Of a DNA stretch of 64,000 nt, positions 37,806 through 47,073 are shown in pieces. Origin of the DNA: Vibrio fluvialis (GTDB taxonomy: Bacteria; Pseudomonadota; Gammaproteobacteria; Enterobacterales; Vibrionaceae). The notes beneath the pieces were generated by a model. It was not told the DNA's origin. It ran no database searches and saw nothing but the letters and a program-made list of their open reading frames with translations. Positions within the stretch are counted from its first letter, which is position 1, and the number at the start of each line of letters is the position of its first letter. A program made the position numbers and the translations under genes. The stretch spans positions 1,426,001 through 1,490,000 of the forward strand of contig NZ_UHIP01000002.1 of NCBI RefSeq assembly GCF_900460245.1, in the 5' to 3' direction.

Positions 37806-38486
37806 ATGATTAAAGAACTCACATTTACCAATGCTGATGCATCCACAATACTTTTGATCGATGATCACCCAATGTTGAGAAGTGGTATTAAGCAATTACT
37901 TAATACTAGAAAACACCTAACCGTTGTTGCAGAAGCAAGTAATGGACTTCAAGGGGTGGAGTATGCAATTGACTACGAACCAGACTTAATCCTATTAGAT
38001 ATCAATATGCCAGAGTTAGATGGATTGAAAACGTTAAAATTACTTCGAGATAAACACATCACAAGCAAGATTATTATTTTTACCGTTTCAAATTACGATG
38101 AAGATGTGTCTAAGGCAATTAAATTAGGTGCAGACGGGTATCTTTTAAAAGATATGGAACCAGAAGAACTACTAGCCTCCATTGAAAATGCATGTCTAGG
38201 AAAAACAGTCATTAGCCCAGAGTTAACATCTATTTTAGTAGGGAATCTAAGAGAAAAGAAGCAAGAAAAACTAACCAATGTAACTATTGATGTTCTTAGT
38301 ACTCGGGAACAAGATATTCTGAAAAACATTGCTATTGGTTTATCCAACAAAATGATTGCCAATAAACTTTTTATCTCCGAAAGCACAGTAAAAGTTCATG
38401 TAAAAAGCATCTTGAAAAAATTACAATTACGCTCTCGAGTTGAAGCAGCAGTTTGGGTACATCAAGAAAAAATTAGGTTCGAATAA
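37806..38486 (+). CDS. narL: NarL/NarP-type response regulator
   Basis: The protein has 226 residues. The receiver domain (about 14-130) has the DDHP acidic site, phospho-acceptor Asp65 in LLDINMPELDG and Lys in YLLKDM. The LuxR HTH (about 160-220: LSTREQDILKNIAIGLSNKMIANKLFISESTVKVHVKSILKKL) is typical of NarL. It is translationally next to the NarX-like kinase and divergent from narK, so nitrate-dependent control of the nar genes is the likely role. NarP is an alternative name; sequence reading cannot separate the two with certainty. Confidence 0.85.
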   Translation: MIKELTFTNADASTILLIDDHPMLRSGIKQLLNTRKHLTVVAEASNGLQGVEYAIDYEPDLILLDINMPELDGLKTLKLLRDKHITSKIIIFTVSNYDEDVSKAIKLGADGYLLKDMEPEELLASIENACLGKTVISPELTSILVGNLREKKQEKLTNVTIDVLSTREQDILKNIAIGLSNKMIANKLFISESTVKVHVKSILKKLQLRSRVEAAVWVHQEKIRFE

Positions 38487-38492
38487 TTAGAT

Positions 38493-38525
38493 ATTTCTGC
38501 CTAAACATGTAGATTAAGCAGAAAT
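38493..38525. terminator. Bidirectional hairpin between narL and the RIC-like gene
   Basis: ATTTCTGC (38493-38500) and GCAGAAAT (38518-38525) form an 8-bp stem in the 55-base gap between the convergent stop codons. Flanking A/T-rich tracts occur on both sides. Confidence 0.6.
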
Positions 38526-38541
38526 TAATTTTCGGTGTTAA

Positions 38542-39189
38542 TTAATGTTTGAATAATATATTGTTTTCTAATGCAATATGCGTGAGAATATCACTTTCAA
38601 ATTGTTCTAACAATGAATATAGTTTTATCCATGACTGACATGCATCTTCATGAACTTCTAAATAGTTCACCAAAGTCATTAATTCACTCAATGCCTGAAT
38701 ATGATCATCATGGTCTTGCTCCATGACGAAAATAGGACCATCAGGATAGATCCCTTGACTGATCATCGGAAACAAGATTTGTTCTTCTTTCTCCATATGA
38801 CTGCATAGATCATTCGCAATCCCTTCTAAGCATTCGCTCAAACCAATAGGACATTGAGGATGGTCATAGTGTGCTGTTTCAACACGTTTTGCTAACTCTA
38901 TCGCTTGATTCAACTGGTCTCTGTGTTTTATGTGAAAGTTAGCAATGATATATTTTATCAACTCTTGATGAGGGATATCACAAAATTTCAGCAACTCTTT
39001 ATTGTCTCGACTCAAGTTATTTAATTTATCAATCATGTCAGAATACTTAGCAATATCATCGATTACTAAAATTTCATTTAATGTTTTTCTTAAGTTTATA
39101 TAAGCATTGATGTTGTTCGACTTTAATATTTTCATTGAACCTGGAATGTTTTTTATAATATCACACAGAGTAATGCTGTTTACGTTCAT
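38542..39189 (-). CDS. YtfE/RIC-like hemerythrin protein (iron-sulfur repair, NO stress)
   Basis: RIC proteins (YtfE, DnrN, ScdA) are di-iron proteins that help rebuild iron-sulfur clusters damaged by NO. This 215-residue protein has the family layout: a short N-terminal DUF542-like domain (about 1-55), then a hemerythrin-like helical domain with HYDHPQCPIGL, LCSHMEKEEQILFPMI, EQDHDDHIQALSEL and ILTHIALENNILF supplying the His/Glu iron ligands. The Cys-Cys pair normally present in the N-terminal domain is missing; the stretch reads NNINAYINLRKTL. It may be a variant RIC or another hemerythrin. Its place among nar and nor genes supports a nitrosative-stress role. Confidence 0.8.
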   Translation of the reverse strand: MNVNSITLCDIIKNIPGSMKILKSNNINAYINLRKTLNEILVIDDIAKYSDMIDKLNNLSRDNKELLKFCDIPHQELIKYIIANFHIKHRDQLNQAIELAKRVETAHYDHPQCPIGLSECLEGIANDLCSHMEKEEQILFPMISQGIYPDGPIFVMEQDHDDHIQALSELMTLVNYLEVHEDACQSWIKLYSLLEQFESDILTHIALENNILFKH

Positions 39190-39477
39190 ATCAGTTATCT
39201 CCTTTCATAACACTATTATTCTACTCTAAAGATACCTAACCTCTTAGTCGTAAAATACAATTATTTTAAATTTACCACCAAATGATTATGACAATATTGA
39301 AAAATAACATTCCATATATATAAATCTCATACGATAATTTCATTTGGAAATCAATATTATTTTATATAAATATTAAGTAACTCATGTTCTTTTAAATTAT
39401 AATTATTAAAATGTAAACGCTTTATTAACATTTAATAATCGAATAGAATTCCGTTTTTAACTTTTACTTTGATTCCT

Positions 39478-40548
39478 ATGTCGCATTTTGACCGCTTACT
39501 CAACCTTTCATACATTGCAATACCTGTGCTCCTTACATCAGCTATCATTGCGGTACTTGCAAACTACGGGCATACCACTTCCGCAACCCCTTTGTTGATT
39601 GCATCAATAGGGGCTTCCGTCACGATCATTTTTGTGATACCTAGCAGTCCAATGGGAAAAACATGGCCCTTGATCGGTGGACATTTCACGGCGGCGTTGG
39701 TGGGTATTGGTTTATCGACGGCATTCGATAATGTCATAGTCTTGATAACACTATCAATAACCAGCACTATCATCATTATGATTGTACTAAAATGTGTTCA
39801 CCCACCAGGCGTAGCAACTGCGCTTGTCCCTGTGCTGAGTAATACATCTCAACCAGATCTCAACTTCTTACTCGATCCCGTTTTATTGAACGTGCTTCCC
39901 CTAGCCTTATCTGGTATCACGTATCGTAGATGGATCACTATGAGATCTTCGAACACAACTGAAAAGTCATCAATGAACTCAAAGTCTGCGCATGAAAAGT
40001 CATCACTCTACTTTGATGAATTACATGAAGTTTTGGAAACGAGAAATGAATGGTTAGACATTGATGAAAAAACGCTCGACGAAATTTTTAAACAAACCCA
40101 CCTGCTCGCTTTAGAGCACAAAAGTCAAAAATTGACCTGCAAACATGTAATGACAGAAAACATTCTGGCACTCACAGAACATGATTCAGTCTACGAAGGT
40201 CTCAACACACTTCAAAAAAATAAATTTAGCGCAATTCCTATTATAAACTCCGATAAGGAAATTGTAGGTATTTTTTCATTAGTCGATTTTTTACTTTATG
40301 TCGAAAAAAGAAAAATAAATTCATTCGTAGGTTTATACCTCTTAGCGAAGAAAAAAACGTCTAAGACTATTGGCCAATATATGAAAAGAAATCCGATTTC
40401 TATGCATGAAGATCAACATGTAGCTCGTCTTATTCCATATTTGACCTCGGGGTTTCACCATATACCGATTACAAATGACCATAACCAATTAATCGGAATG
40501 GTCACACAGTCAGATCTAATTGAATTCTTATACAACTTAAAACAATAA
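39478..40548 (+). CDS. HPP-family membrane protein with tandem CBS domains, candidate nitrite permease
   Basis: The 356-residue protein starts at ATG 39478 (a TTG at 39469 is possible). Four hydrophobic segments in the first 150 residues form the HPP domain (for example LLIASIGASVTIIFVIPSSPMGKTWPLIGGHFTAALVGIG and CVHPPGVATALVPVLSN, containing the HPPG signature). Two CBS domains follow (about 220-285 and 295-355: LTCKHVMTENILALTEHDSVYEGL, IGQYMKRNPISMHEDQHVARLIPYL). Some HPP proteins in cyanobacteria and chloroplasts transport nitrite. With NarG producing nitrite and NO-removal genes beside it, a nitrite transporter gated by nucleotide-binding CBS domains is a sound inference, though untested. 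Confidence 0.85.
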   Translation: MSHFDRLLNLSYIAIPVLLTSAIIAVLANYGHTTSATPLLIASIGASVTIIFVIPSSPMGKTWPLIGGHFTAALVGIGLSTAFDNVIVLITLSITSTIIIMIVLKCVHPPGVATALVPVLSNTSQPDLNFLLDPVLLNVLPLALSGITYRRWITMRSSNTTEKSSMNSKSAHEKSSLYFDELHEVLETRNEWLDIDEKTLDEIFKQTHLLALEHKSQKLTCKHVMTENILALTEHDSVYEGLNTLQKNKFSAIPIINSDKEIVGIFSLVDFLLYVEKRKINSFVGLYLLAKKKTSKTIGQYMKRNPISMHEDQHVARLIPYLTSGFHHIPITNDHNQLIGMVTQSDLIEFLYNLKQ

Positions 40549-40581
40549 ATTAAACGATTAATAGATTTATTTCCTATGAAA

Positions 40582-40614
40582 TGGTTGGTTGATTTAATAG
40601 TTTAAAACCAACCA
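40582..40614. terminator. Bidirectional terminator between the HPP and MCP genes
   Basis: TGGTTGGTT (40582-40590) pairs perfectly with AACCAACCA (40606-40614) in the gap between convergent stops. A/T tracts flank both arms. Confidence 0.7.
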
Positions 40615-40621
40615 ATTTCAC

Positions 40622-41791
40622 TCAAGCAGTTTTGAACATACTCAGTTTTTCAACAACATTTTCTGTTACCTTTGTTAAATTAATACCCTGTTTTATAAGG
40701 GCCTCACAGTCAATAGCGTTCGAACTAGACAATTGTTTCAACTCATCAACTTTAGCATTTGCTTCACCAACTAGTTGACTTACCGTATGAATGTTAACTT
40801 CTTGTTCGCTTTCATTATGTTCAATAAATGACAGTACAGATCCAATGCTTTCATTGGCGATGCGAATTTCAGTTTGGCTTTTAATCGTATTTTCAGATAG
40901 AAGAGTTATCGTCGAAGTTTGCGACGACATTTGCGCTCCAGCCATTTTTACAGTCGTTGATATCTCAGAAACTATCGAGTTAATTTCATGCAAGCTCTCT
41001 TGCGTTGATTGCGCCAATCTTCTGACTTCATCTGCTACAACCGCAAAACCTCGACCTTGATTTCCAGCACGGGCCGCTTCAATTGCAGCATTCAATGCTA
41101 GTAAATTCGTTTGGTCAGCTAATTTTGCAATAACTGAAACGACATTTTCTATCGATAGTGTTTGCGCGGAAAGCTGATTGAAACTCTTCTGTAACTGGTG
41201 GTTACTTTCTAAGTATTGATCGAGGCCTTGGACAAGGTTGTCCATCATCCCAACAGAATGCTCAAGCTTCGCGTGTGTACTCTTTACTTGCATCTGGGTT
41301 TCTTCAGCCTTCACTTTAAGAGCGATTGAAGTGTTATCAAGCTTTTCAAGCTGTTCATTTAGCGAACTCACACTAGCATCCTGCCTTAAAATTCGATCCG
41401 AGATATTTGTCGATTTATATTTCAATTGCGTAGAAATCTCATCTGACGCCATCGCTTGTTGCTGTATTTCTTCAAGCGCCAACTTAACATTGCGTCTGAA
41501 TGTGTTGATTACATTCAACACATTCGTAATTTCACTGTTATATTGGCTGTTAACGTTGCATGGTGTTGATAAATCTTTCCTTTCAAAGTTTTTCATATAC
41601 ATAGTTACATTCTTTAGAGAATCAACGCCCCAAATTTTTTCATCTATATCGTGTATAATTAAAAAAATAACAACGATGCCTTGAAGTATCTGAGAAGTAA
41701 TATTTTCAGTAAGAAATAATGCATTCATTACAAGAATAATAACACCTAACCAATGCACAAATCGCATGCGAATAAATAGTGAACGCATCAA
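40622..41791 (-). CDS. Methyl-accepting chemotaxis protein lacking a periplasmic ligand domain
   Basis: The protein has 389 residues. Two adjacent hydrophobic segments (about 12-28 and 33-47) are joined by only a few residues, so there is no room for a periplasmic sensor. A cytoplasmic linker (about 50-120) follows, and then the MCP signalling domain with [46 protein letters not shown]. It must sense a cytoplasmic or membrane signal such as redox state or respiration. It lies downstream of norV-norW and the DUF1971 gene on the same strand, 80 bases from the latter, so it may be induced with the NO-response genes. That would couple nitrosative or nitrate metabolism to motility. Confidence 0.88.
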   Translation of the reverse strand: MMRSLFIRMRFVHWLGVIILVMNALFLTENITSQILQGIVVIFLIIHDIDEKIWGVDSLKNVTMYMKNFERKDLSTPCNVNSQYNSEITNVLNVINTFRRNVKLALEEIQQQAMASDEISTQLKYKSTNISDRILRQDASVSSLNEQLEKLDNTSIALKVKAEETQMQVKSTHAKLEHSVGMMDNLVQGLDQYLESNHQLQKSFNQLSAQTLSIENVVSVIAKLADQTNLLALNAAIEAARAGNQGRGFAVVADEVRRLAQSTQESLHEINSIVSEISTTVKMAGAQMSSQTSTITLLSENTIKSQTEIRIANESIGSVLSFIEHNESEQEVNIHTVSQLVGEANAKVDELKQLSSSNAIDCEALIKQGINLTKVTENVVEKLSMFKTA

Positions 41792-41871
41792 TTTTCCTTA
41801 TTTTAAGACTAATCATAGATATTTATTTTCATTTGAGGCAACTAATGTTGCCCCAAGATATATAGATAAAA

Positions 41872-42213
41872 CTATTTAAGCTGTGACTGATACATTGGCT
41901 GATTGGTTTTATTTGAATTGGACCAAAAATTAATATTGAATTGGGCATCATCACTCAACTCAATACGATGCCAATATTGCGGTGGACTTGTCGCAAATTG
42001 GCCCGCATTAATGACAACAACCACTTCAGGTTCTGTGGCATTCGCATCGGTAAAGCCATAGTAAGTCACTTGTCCCTCCATCACACACAATTGACCGAAC
42101 ACACCTTCCGCTGTGTTATGGTGAGATAGTAACGCTTTCGGCACATTATCATTTGTGAAGAATGGTGTTGAGCGTTGAATCGTCCATTCTTTTGGAATAC
42201 GTAGGTGCGACAT
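41872..42213 (-). CDS. DUF1971 (YeaR/TehB-like) cupin-fold protein
   Basis: The protein has 113 residues with the DUF1971 pattern RIPKEWTIQRSTPFFTNDNVPKALLSHHNTAEGVFGQL...GQFATSPPQYWHRIEL. E. coli YeaR belongs to this family and is controlled by nitrate (NarL) and NO (NsrR); the biochemical activity is not settled. The ORF has AGAGGGTATT before its ATG and follows norW by 37 bases on the same strand, so it is probably cotranscribed with norVW here. Conserved His residues in LSHHNT and YWHRIEL could bind a metal. Confidence 0.85.
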   Translation of the reverse strand: MSHLRIPKEWTIQRSTPFFTNDNVPKALLSHHNTAEGVFGQLCVMEGQVTYYGFTDANATEPEVVVVINAGQFATSPPQYWHRIELSDDAQFNINFWSNSNKTNQPMYQSQLK

Positions 42214-42250
42214 AATACCCTCTTTGTTTAACTTTTATTGAACGATGTTT

Positions 42251-43399
42251 CTATCGACCAGATGATTTTGACAATTCGCGAAGCAGTGGGAATGCCTGCG
42301 TGACTTGTTCGCTCGTAACGACAAAACCAACGAGATGACCGTTATCATCTTTCGCTTTCGCCACAATACCAGGGGCAGAGATACTCACCTCCCAATTCTC
42401 AACACCGTTTACGGTCCCCGCGAGTTGAATTGGGTAACTAGGTGTTTTGACCTTGACCATCATGGGAGGTAACACCAGCTCGGCGTCTTGCCCCAATAGT
42501 TGTTTGCCTAGTACGTTGGCGCTTAGCACAATGGGTTGTAGGTATGGCATCATTCGCTCTTGGATTTCTGCGCAATCTCCCAACGCAAAGACATTACGAA
42601 TTGAAGTCTGCAAACAACTATCGACGACAATCCCTTTGTTAACTCTAATAGCCGCTTCTTTAGCCAACTGTGTATTGGCACACAAGCCAGCCGCTGATAT
42701 CACGATATCGGTTTCAACTGTGCGCCCAGAGCTTAATGTTGCCGTTGAGCCATTTTCTGAACGGTCTACAGCGAGGACGCTAGTTTCTAACGCCAGTTGA
42801 ACGCCTTGCTGCTTAAGCTGTCTTTCTATTGGCAATGCTATGAACTCAGGGATTAAGTTTGCCAATAAGCGTGTATTTGGCTCGATAACTGTTACGTTTT
42901 TACCACTGGTTGCAAGATCCATAGCGATTTCAACACCAATTAACCCGCCACCGATTATCAAAACCCGCTTTGCTCGGCTAATCTGTGTCTCAGCCGCCTG
43001 GTACTCTTGTAACGAGTTCAACGTCAATACGTCTCTTACTCCATCACCATTCATTGATGGTACGAATGCTTTGGCTCCCGTAGCAAACACCAGCTTTCCA
43101 TAGGGGTAAACTTGCCCATTTGCAGTCACCTGCTGCGCGTCAACATCCACCTTTTCAACCTTGGTGTTTGCAAACAGCTCGATGTTATGCTCTTTTGCAA
43201 ACACGTCACCAGATTTGACAACTAAATCCAAGGCTGTTTGTTTTCGACTAAAGACATGACTCAAATCTGGCTTGTTGTATTCGGTACCATCTTCAGCAGT
43301 AAAAACCTGAATTGGAATATGTGCGTCCACTCGACGCACTGTTTTAACTAGCTGGTAAGCAGCAAAACCACTACCAATGATTACTATAGGTGTCTGCAT
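42251..43399 (-). CDS. norW: NADH:flavorubredoxin reductase
   Basis: NorW uses NADH to reduce the rubredoxin domain of NorV. The 382-residue FAD protein has the N-terminal FAD motif (IVIIGSGFAAYQLVKTVRR), the NADH-binding GxGxxG (VLIIGGGLIGVEIAMDLATSG), the second FAD motif NVFALGDCAEI and the C-terminal domain (VTSEQVTQAFPLLREL). It starts 9 bases after the norV stop, in the standard norVW operon order. Confidence 0.93.
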   Translation of the reverse strand: MQTPIVIIGSGFAAYQLVKTVRRVDAHIPIQVFTAEDGTEYNKPDLSHVFSRKQTALDLVVKSGDVFAKEHNIELFANTKVEKVDVDAQQVTANGQVYPYGKLVFATGAKAFVPSMNGDGVRDVLTLNSLQEYQAAETQISRAKRVLIIGGGLIGVEIAMDLATSGKNVTVIEPNTRLLANLIPEFIALPIERQLKQQGVQLALETSVLAVDRSENGSTATLSSGRTVETDIVISAAGLCANTQLAKEAAIRVNKGIVVDSCLQTSIRNVFALGDCAEIQERMMPYLQPIVLSANVLGKQLLGQDAELVLPPMMVKVKTPSYPIQLAGTVNGVENWEVSISAPGIVAKAKDDNGHLVGFVVTSEQVTQAFPLLRELSKSSGR

Positions 43400-43408
43400 A
43401 CTGCCTCC

Positions 43409-44905
43409 TTACGCTTTATGTTCAACAAAGACATCTTTGCCCAAGTGACATTCTGGACATAGGAAGTAATCGGGTATGTCAGACCATACTGTTCCTGGCT
43501 CAACACCTTGGTTTGGCTCACCGAGTGAAGGATCATATACCCAGTTACATACTGTGCATATCATGCATTGACACCCTTCCGGGTGTAGCTGTTCCTGTTG
43601 GACACCAAGCTGAACTTCTTCGACTTTTCGCGGATTCACTTGAGGAGCCTGAGATGCGGGTTCGAGAGCTGTCGAATGTACTTTTGTAGATCTTGATAGT
43701 GAGTTGTTGACCCATAATTTAGCAATCGCCTGACCATGTTCACGACATTCGCGCATTGCTTTTCCATCTGGTCGCCATTTAGTTTTCAAACTTATCGCAG
43801 TTTCGAATCCTGCATCGGTTAACCGTGCATGTATACGATCAACTGCACCGCCATTCCAACCGTAACTACCAAAAGCGGCAGCTTTTTTCGCTTTAAAACG
43901 AAGCCCCGTGATTTCCTCTAGCATACCTGCCACTTTTGGCATCATGACGTTGTTCATGGTTGAAGACCCGACCAAAATACCTTTAGAGCGGAAGACGTTA
44001 GCTAGAATTTCATTCTTATCATGCTTAGAGACGTTGAAAACCTTAACGGCAACGCCAGAATCAACATCATGAATACCCTGTGCAATCGCATCCGCCATCA
44101 TTCGAGTATTATTTGACATCGAATCGTAGAAAATCGTAATGCGATCCTCTTGATAGTTGTCCGCCCATTCTAAATATTGCTCAATAATTTGAGCAGGATT
44201 ATCTCTCCACACAATACCATGTGATGTAGCAATCATATCGACAGGCAGATTAAAACTGAGTACCTCTTTAATCTTTGCAGTTACTAAGCTGCTAAACGGT
44301 GTCAAGATATTGGAGTAATAACGTAAACACTGATCCATCAACTCATTTTGATCGACTTCATCATTGAATAATCGTTCATCACAATAATGTTGGCCGAATG
44401 CATCATTACTAAATAACACCGCGTCCCCCGTCAGATAAGTCATCATACTGTCAGGCCAGTGAAGCATGGGCGCCTCAACAAAAACGAGTTGTTTTCCGTT
44501 ACCAATATCAATGCTGTCACCCGTTTTTACCGTTTTGAAATTCCACTCAGGATGATGGTGATGTCCAACAATTGAATCTATTGCGGCTTCAGTACAATAA
44601 ATGGGGGTGTTAGGAATTTTCTCCATTAATGCAGATAAGGCACCTGAGTGATCTTCTTCCGCATGGTTTACAACGATAAAATCAATGGACTTAAGATCAA
44701 TTTCCATCTCAAGATTTTGAAGAAATTGATGACTGAATCGATGATCAACGGTATCAATTAATACCGTTTTTTCTTCTCTAATAAGGTAGCTGTTGTAGCT
44801 TGTACCTTTAGTCATTTTGTATTCTGTACCATGAAAATCTTGCACTTCCCAATCGCGTTGACCTACCCAGTGAATATTGTTTTTAACATGAATTGTCATT
44901 GTCAC
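43409..44905 (-). CDS. norV: Flavorubredoxin, anaerobic nitric oxide reductase
   Basis: NorV reduces NO to N2O under anaerobic conditions. The 498-residue protein has three modules: a metallo-beta-lactamase-like di-iron domain (1-250; [13 protein letters not shown] supplies His, Glu, Asp and His ligands, with further ligands in HWPDSMM and ATSHGIVW), a flavodoxin domain binding FMN (about 255-400; [28 protein letters not shown]), and a C-terminal rubredoxin ([13 protein letters not shown] and [10 protein letters not shown]; four Cys ligands). It is preceded by a sigma-54 promoter and NorR-type enhancer sites and diverges from norR. Confidence 0.96.
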   Translation of the reverse strand: MTMTIHVKNNIHWVGQRDWEVQDFHGTEYKMTKGTSYNSYLIREEKTVLIDTVDHRFSHQFLQNLEMEIDLKSIDFIVVNHAEEDHSGALSALMEKIPNTPIYCTEAAIDSIVGHHHHPEWNFKTVKTGDSIDIGNGKQLVFVEAPMLHWPDSMMTYLTGDAVLFSNDAFGQHYCDERLFNDEVDQNELMDQCLRYYSNILTPFSSLVTAKIKEVLSFNLPVDMIATSHGIVWRDNPAQIIEQYLEWADNYQEDRITIFYDSMSNNTRMMADAIAQGIHDVDSGVAVKVFNVSKHDKNEILANVFRSKGILVGSSTMNNVMMPKVAGMLEEITGLRFKAKKAAAFGSYGWNGGAVDRIHARLTDAGFETAISLKTKWRPDGKAMRECREHGQAIAKLWVNNSLSRSTKVHSTALEPASQAPQVNPRKVEEVQLGVQQEQLHPEGCQCMICTVCNWVYDPSLGEPNQGVEPGTVWSDIPDYFLCPECHLGKDVFVEHKA

Positions 44906-44952
44906 TACCTTAACGTGAATTTAAGTTAATTTATCTCTGATACATTAGATAA

Positions 44953-44968
44953 TGCACAAGGCATGCCA
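44953..44968 (-). promoter_or_regulatory. norV: Sigma-54 promoter of norVW
   Basis: On the minus strand the sequence is TGGCATGCCTTGTGCA. The -24 GG and -12 GC are separated by 10 bases as in the sigma-54 consensus TGGCAC-N5-TTGCA. It lies about 50 bases upstream of the norV start codon and 57-127 bases from three NorR-type enhancer sites, the arrangement expected for NorR-activated transcription. Confidence 0.8.
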
Positions 44969-45024
44969 ATAACAATATTTCTTTAATTATCAATACTTTA
45001 AAAATAATACTTCACATAATTAGT

Positions 45025-45079
45025 GTCACTATGACAATGTTGACAGCTGTCATTACGACATTACAATTGTCATATTGAC
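45025..45079. promoter_or_regulatory. Three NorR enhancer sites
   Basis: Three GT-N7-AC elements of the NorR type are present: GTCACTATGAC (45025-45035), GTCATTACGAC (45049-45059) and GTCATATTGAC (45069-45079). A perfect 12-bp palindrome TGACAGCTGTCA (45041-45052) overlaps the second. E. coli norVW also uses three NorR sites to assemble hexameric activator. The sites end 17 bases from the norR start, so NorR may also repress its own gene. Confidence 0.82.
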
Positions 45080-45096
45080 AATCATAGGTATTCAAT

Positions 45097-46629
45097 ATGA
45101 CTACACTAATCGCCCAATGGCTTCACATTACACAAGATCTGAATTCAGCTCTTACTCGACAAGCTCGCTTTGACACCTTGCTCACCACAATACGAGAAGT
45201 CTTAAAATGCGATTCTTCTGCTCTACTTCTTTATGAAGATCAACATTTTAAACCACTAGCCATCAACGGTTTAGCAAAAGAAGTATTGGGCCGCCGTTTC
45301 TCTATCAATGAACATCCAAGATTAGAAGCGATTGCCCGCGCGGGCGATATTGTGCGTTTTCCATCAGATAGTAACTTACCCGATCCCTACGACGGCTTGA
45401 TCCCTAATCATGATGACAAATTACACATCCATTCATGTATCGGGTTACCCTTGTTAATAGACGATCATCTCATTGGCGCAATCACCATTGATGCTTTTGA
45501 TCCCTTCCAGTTTGATTCACTTCTAAATCATGAGCTACGTTTTATCAGTGCGTTGGCCGCTGGCGGGCTTCATACCGCATTGCTTCTAGAACAATTGGAA
45601 ACACAAACTAGCTTGCCGAGAGAATCATATACTGAAAAACGTACATTGAATGACGACATTATTGGTGAATCGCCAGAGATGAAGTCATTGCAACAACAAA
45701 TTAATGCCGTTGCCGATACTGAACTGTCTGTATTAATCATGGGCGAAACAGGGGTAGGAAAAGAATTGGTCGCCAATGCCATCCACTATCGTTCTAACCG
45801 CGCAAATAAAACATTGGTCTACTTAAATTGTGCAGCGCTACCTGAATCCGTAGCAGAAAGTGAATTGTTTGGACATATAAAAGGGGCGTTCACTGGCGCA
45901 ATCAGCAATCGCAAAGGTAAATTCGAACAGGCCGACGGTGGTACTTTATTTTTAGATGAGGTTGGTGAGCTGTCACTTGAATTACAAGCAAAACTGTTGC
46001 GAGCTTTGCAGTACGGGGACATTCAACGAGTCGGAGATGATCGGCATATTCGTGTCAATACTCGTATTGTGGCAGCCACAAACCGAATTTTGCATGATGA
46101 AGTTACGGCAGGACGTTTTAGATCCGATTTGTATCATCGTTTAAGCGTCTTCCCAATTCGTGTTCCGCCACTACGTGAACGTGAGGAGGACGTAATATTG
46201 TTAGCTGGTTTCTTCGCAGAACAGCTACGAGGCAAATTGGGACTAAATAGTATTCGCTTTTCATCAGATCTTATTCAAGCATTGAAACAATATTCGTGGC
46301 CAGGGAACGTGCGAGAGCTGGAGCATATGATCAAGCGTGCAGGTGTATTGTCCAAAGCTCGCACACACTCATCGGACATCGAATTGTTAGTATCAGACTT
46401 TGATATCGAGACGTCATCGTCTTCAAATTCAGTTGTAATGAACACAACCAACATTTCGCCGATTAGTGAATCAGGTATGGGGCTTAAAGAAGCAACGGAT
46501 AGGTATCAAAAAAAAATCATTGTTCAAACGCTCAATCATAACCAAGGCAACTGGGCAGCGACGGCTCGACAATTGGAACTGGATAGTGGAAACCTACACC
46601 GCCTAGCGAGAAGATTGGGTATCAAGTAA
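45097..46629 (+). CDS. norR: NO-responsive sigma-54 activator
   Basis: NorR senses NO through a mononuclear non-heme iron in its GAF domain and activates norVW. The 510-residue protein has the GAF domain (about 15-165; [15 protein letters not shown] and TIDAFDP carry Asp and Cys residues that correspond to the iron site). An AAA+ domain (about 185-420) has GETGVGKE Walker A, the GAFTGA sigma-54 contact loop and [12 protein letters not shown]alker B. A C-terminal Fis-type HTH (about 465-510: [25 protein letters not shown]) binds the enhancer sites. It is divergent from norV. Confidence 0.96.
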   Translation: MTTLIAQWLHITQDLNSALTRQARFDTLLTTIREVLKCDSSALLLYEDQHFKPLAINGLAKEVLGRRFSINEHPRLEAIARAGDIVRFPSDSNLPDPYDGLIPNHDDKLHIHSCIGLPLLIDDHLIGAITIDAFDPFQFDSLLNHELRFISALAAGGLHTALLLEQLETQTSLPRESYTEKRTLNDDIIGESPEMKSLQQQINAVADTELSVLIMGETGVGKELVANAIHYRSNRANKTLVYLNCAALPESVAESELFGHIKGAFTGAISNRKGKFEQADGGTLFLDEVGELSLELQAKLLRALQYGDIQRVGDDRHIRVNTRIVAATNRILHDEVTAGRFRSDLYHRLSVFPIRVPPLREREEDVILLAGFFAEQLRGKLGLNSIRFSSDLIQALKQYSWPGNVRELEHMIKRAGVLSKARTHSSDIELLVSDFDIETSSSSNSVVMNTTNISPISESGMGLKEATDRYQKKIIVQTLNHNQGNWAATARQLELDSGNLHRLARRLGIK

Positions 46630-46864
46630 TGACGGAGACACTGTCACTAGTTGGGTAATATGAACAAGGATGCTTTGTGGCAATGTAAGAAATAGTAATG
46701 CTGGAAATAAAACATCATTGGATACTTGCGAACCTAAAATGTCATTGTTGTTATCGAAAATAACGTATGATTTAACCAAATCAATAAACAATTATGAAAA
46801 ATTTAATGTTGGTCTCTTGCAACCAATTCAGAATAACGCACTAAATATACCAATAAATACACAT

Positions 46865-46898
46865 AAAAACCTATTGATATCGACGTCGTTAGGTTTTT
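46865..46898. terminator. Bidirectional terminator between norR and the CRISPR array
   Basis: AAAAACCTA (46865-46873) and TAGGTTTTT (46890-46898) form a 9-bp stem with an A-run before and a T-run after. It separates plus-strand norR transcription from the leftward CRISPR transcript. The roughly 315-bp gap from norR to the array (46630-46944) otherwise has only AT-rich DNA and no credible gene. Confidence 0.8.
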
Positions 46899-46944
46899 GT
46901 GTAAGATACAACTTCCACGACCGTTTGCCATGAATCCCGTTTTA

Positions 46945-47073
46945 ATTCTACCTTGCCTGTGTAGCAGTGAGCTAGCGGGCAGTTGGGGTAAAGTACTTCG
47001 TCAATTTCTAACCTGCCTGTACGGCAGTAAACAGAAATTCATATACAGCTAAGCTGCCTGTACGGCAGTGAAC
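46945..47073 (-). repeat. Decayed leader-distal end of the CRISPR array
   Basis: The last three repeats are irregular. The repeat at 47046-47073 has CAGCT in place of TTTCT at its outer end. The one at 47005-47032 has two substitutions (AACCTG, AGTAAAC). The terminal one at 46945-46972 has about six changes that break the hairpin stem. Only 13 nt separate the repeats at 47005 and 47046, where every other spacer is 32 nt. This points to an internal deletion in the oldest part of the array. Confidence 0.85.

Noticed and set aside
38093..38386. 97-codon minus-strand frame inside narL
   Set aside because: It is the antisense shadow of a strong response regulator gene.
46670..46933. 87-codon frame between norR and the CRISPR array
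   Set aside because: It crosses the bidirectional terminator at 46865-46898, has no ribosome binding site and no protein-like pattern.
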